Below are positions 6,990 through 7,468 of a stretch of 7,468 nucleotides of DNA, piece after piece (position 1 is the stretch's first letter; each line of letters begins with the position of its first letter). Source of the stretch: Bacteroidota bacterium (GTDB lineage Bacteria > Bacteroidota > Bacteroidia > Chitinophagales > Chitinophagaceae); the NCBI GenBank assembly GCA_025361325.1, contig JANYAL010000048.1, positions 1 through 7,468 on the forward strand. The letters run 5' to 3'. The notes under the pieces are model-generated. The model was not told the DNA's origin and did not search any database. It saw nothing but the letters and a program-made list of their open reading frames with translations. The translations under genes and the position numbers were made by a program.

Positions 6990-7046
6990 CTCAAATGGCT
7001 TTCTTTATTATTCGTATCCATCCAATATCCTGGCTTCGATACCTGA
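6972..7046 (+). CDS. Possible small ORF, signal-peptide-like (24 codons)
   Basis: ATG at 6972 opens 24 codons ending in TGA at 7044-7046. The peptide begins MKKLFHLKWLSLLFVSIQ, which looks like a signal peptide: lysines first, then a hydrophobic stretch. It could be a small membrane peptide, the broken start of a lost secreted-protein gene, or chance. Against it: the first six codons lie wholly in the palindrome, there is no Shine-Dalgarno sequence, and no matching continuation is seen in other frames before the convergent gene. I do not recognise it. Confidence 0.2.
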   Translation: MKKLFHLKWLSLLFVSIQYPGFDT

Positions 7047-7054
7047 TTTTTATT

Positions 7055-7468
7055 TTATTCTAGAAATTTCCACAACCATAAATCTGTCTGAGGGGTTTTA
7101 CCTATAGGAAAATCATGTGTATGGCCTGAACGGGCAAAGCCGTATTTTTCATAAAATCGTAGTGCCCTGGCATTATGTTCCCATACGCCCAGCCATATTG
7201 CCTCGTAATTCTCTTTTCTGGCGTGATCCAGGATGAGGTCCATCAGTTTTTGTCCTACTCCTTTTCCATAGAACTCATTCAATACATAAATCTTTTTTAG
7301 TTCAATTGCCTTCCATTTCATCATTAAAGGAAAGCTATTATAATCTTCAGAAAAAAGGATATAGCCGGCAGGGATACTATTCACTTCAGCAATAAAATAA
7401 TGGTTCATCTCACCAGTGATCTCTATTGCCAGCGTAGATTCATTAAAATTCTCAGCCAGGAAGAATTG
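7055..7468 (-). CDS. GNAT acetyltransferase, PaiA-like (N-terminus outside window)
   Basis: Acetyl-CoA-dependent N-acetyltransferase; 137 C-terminal residues are visible. The frame stays open through the ATG at 7408 to the window edge, and the extra 20 residues (QFFLAENFNE onwards) read as normal GNAT sequence, so the ATG at 7408 is internal and the true start lies beyond 7468. In window numbering, IAEVNSIPAGYILF (26-39) is the central strand pair, LKKIYVLNEFYGKGVGQKLM (57-76) is motif A with the acetyl-CoA pyrophosphate loop (Q/RxxGxG as YGKGVG), and IWLGVWEHNARALRFYEKYG (91-110) is motif B, with Y106 a likely general acid. The WLGVWE motif and the TPQTDLWLWK ending resemble B. subtilis PaiA, a spermine/spermidine acetyltransferase, as remembered and not searched. 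The substrate here is not established. It is convergent with the response regulator. Confidence 0.9.
   Translation of the reverse strand, partial: QFFLAENFNESTLAIEITGEMNHYFIAEVNSIPAGYILFSEDYNSFPLMMKWKAIELKKIYVLNEFYGKGVGQKLMDLILDHARKENYEAIWLGVWEHNARALRFYEKYGFARSGHTHDFPIGKTPQTDLWLWKFLE

Noticed and set aside
1..7468. Search for a novel multi-gene system, mobile element, CRISPR array, tRNA or riboswitch.
   Set aside because: The genes are conserved housekeeping or common families with ordinary spacing; no long repeats, terminal inverted repeats, integrase, transposase or structured RNA were recognised by reading.

Overview
The window looks like ordinary chromosomal DNA from a member of the Bacteroidota, most likely near the Chitinophagaceae. 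The family-level placement is inference from the style of the proteins, not from a search. Supporting signs are a TAnnTTTG-type -7 element in front of rpsA, no recognisable Shine-Dalgarno sequence before the starts I examined, a NarL-type response regulator of a kind common in that group, and a Tgt that has lost most of its zinc cysteines.

Layout from left to right. Positions 1-166 are non-coding upstream DNA carrying the rpsA promoter and a duplicated AAAACCCGG(G)TTA motif. rpsA (ribosomal protein S1, six S1 domains, plus strand) fills 167-2200 and ends in a strong intrinsic terminator at 2220-2255. Two minus-strand genes follow: a small secreted OmpA-domain protein (2301-3011) and tgt, tRNA-guanine transglycosylase (3156-4295). 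Divergent from tgt, a plus-strand pair encodes a membrane family-2 glycosyltransferase (4406-5530) and rsmG, the 16S rRNA m7G methyltransferase (5587-6231, TTG start). They are 56 bases apart with no terminator between, so they may be co-transcribed. A NarL/FixJ-type response regulator (6297-6935) follows without a partner kinase in view. The last gene is a minus-strand PaiA-like GNAT acetyltransferase (7055 to the window edge), whose N-terminus lies outside. The 119-base gap between these last two convergent genes holds a perfect 18-base palindrome that is also the start of a 24-codon ORF resembling a signal peptide.

Three genes concern translation: rpsA (mRNA binding on the 30S subunit), tgt (queuosine at tRNA position 34) and rsmG (16S rRNA methylation). 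They lie on both strands and do not form one operon. The OmpA-domain protein and the glycosyltransferase act at the cell envelope. I found no CRISPR array, mobile element, tRNA or rRNA gene, phage gene or defence system, and I do not see an undescribed multi-gene system here. The points most worth a second look are the degenerate Tgt zinc site, the motif repeat around the rpsA promoter, the palindrome with its small ORF, and the altered phosphoacceptor loop of the response regulator.
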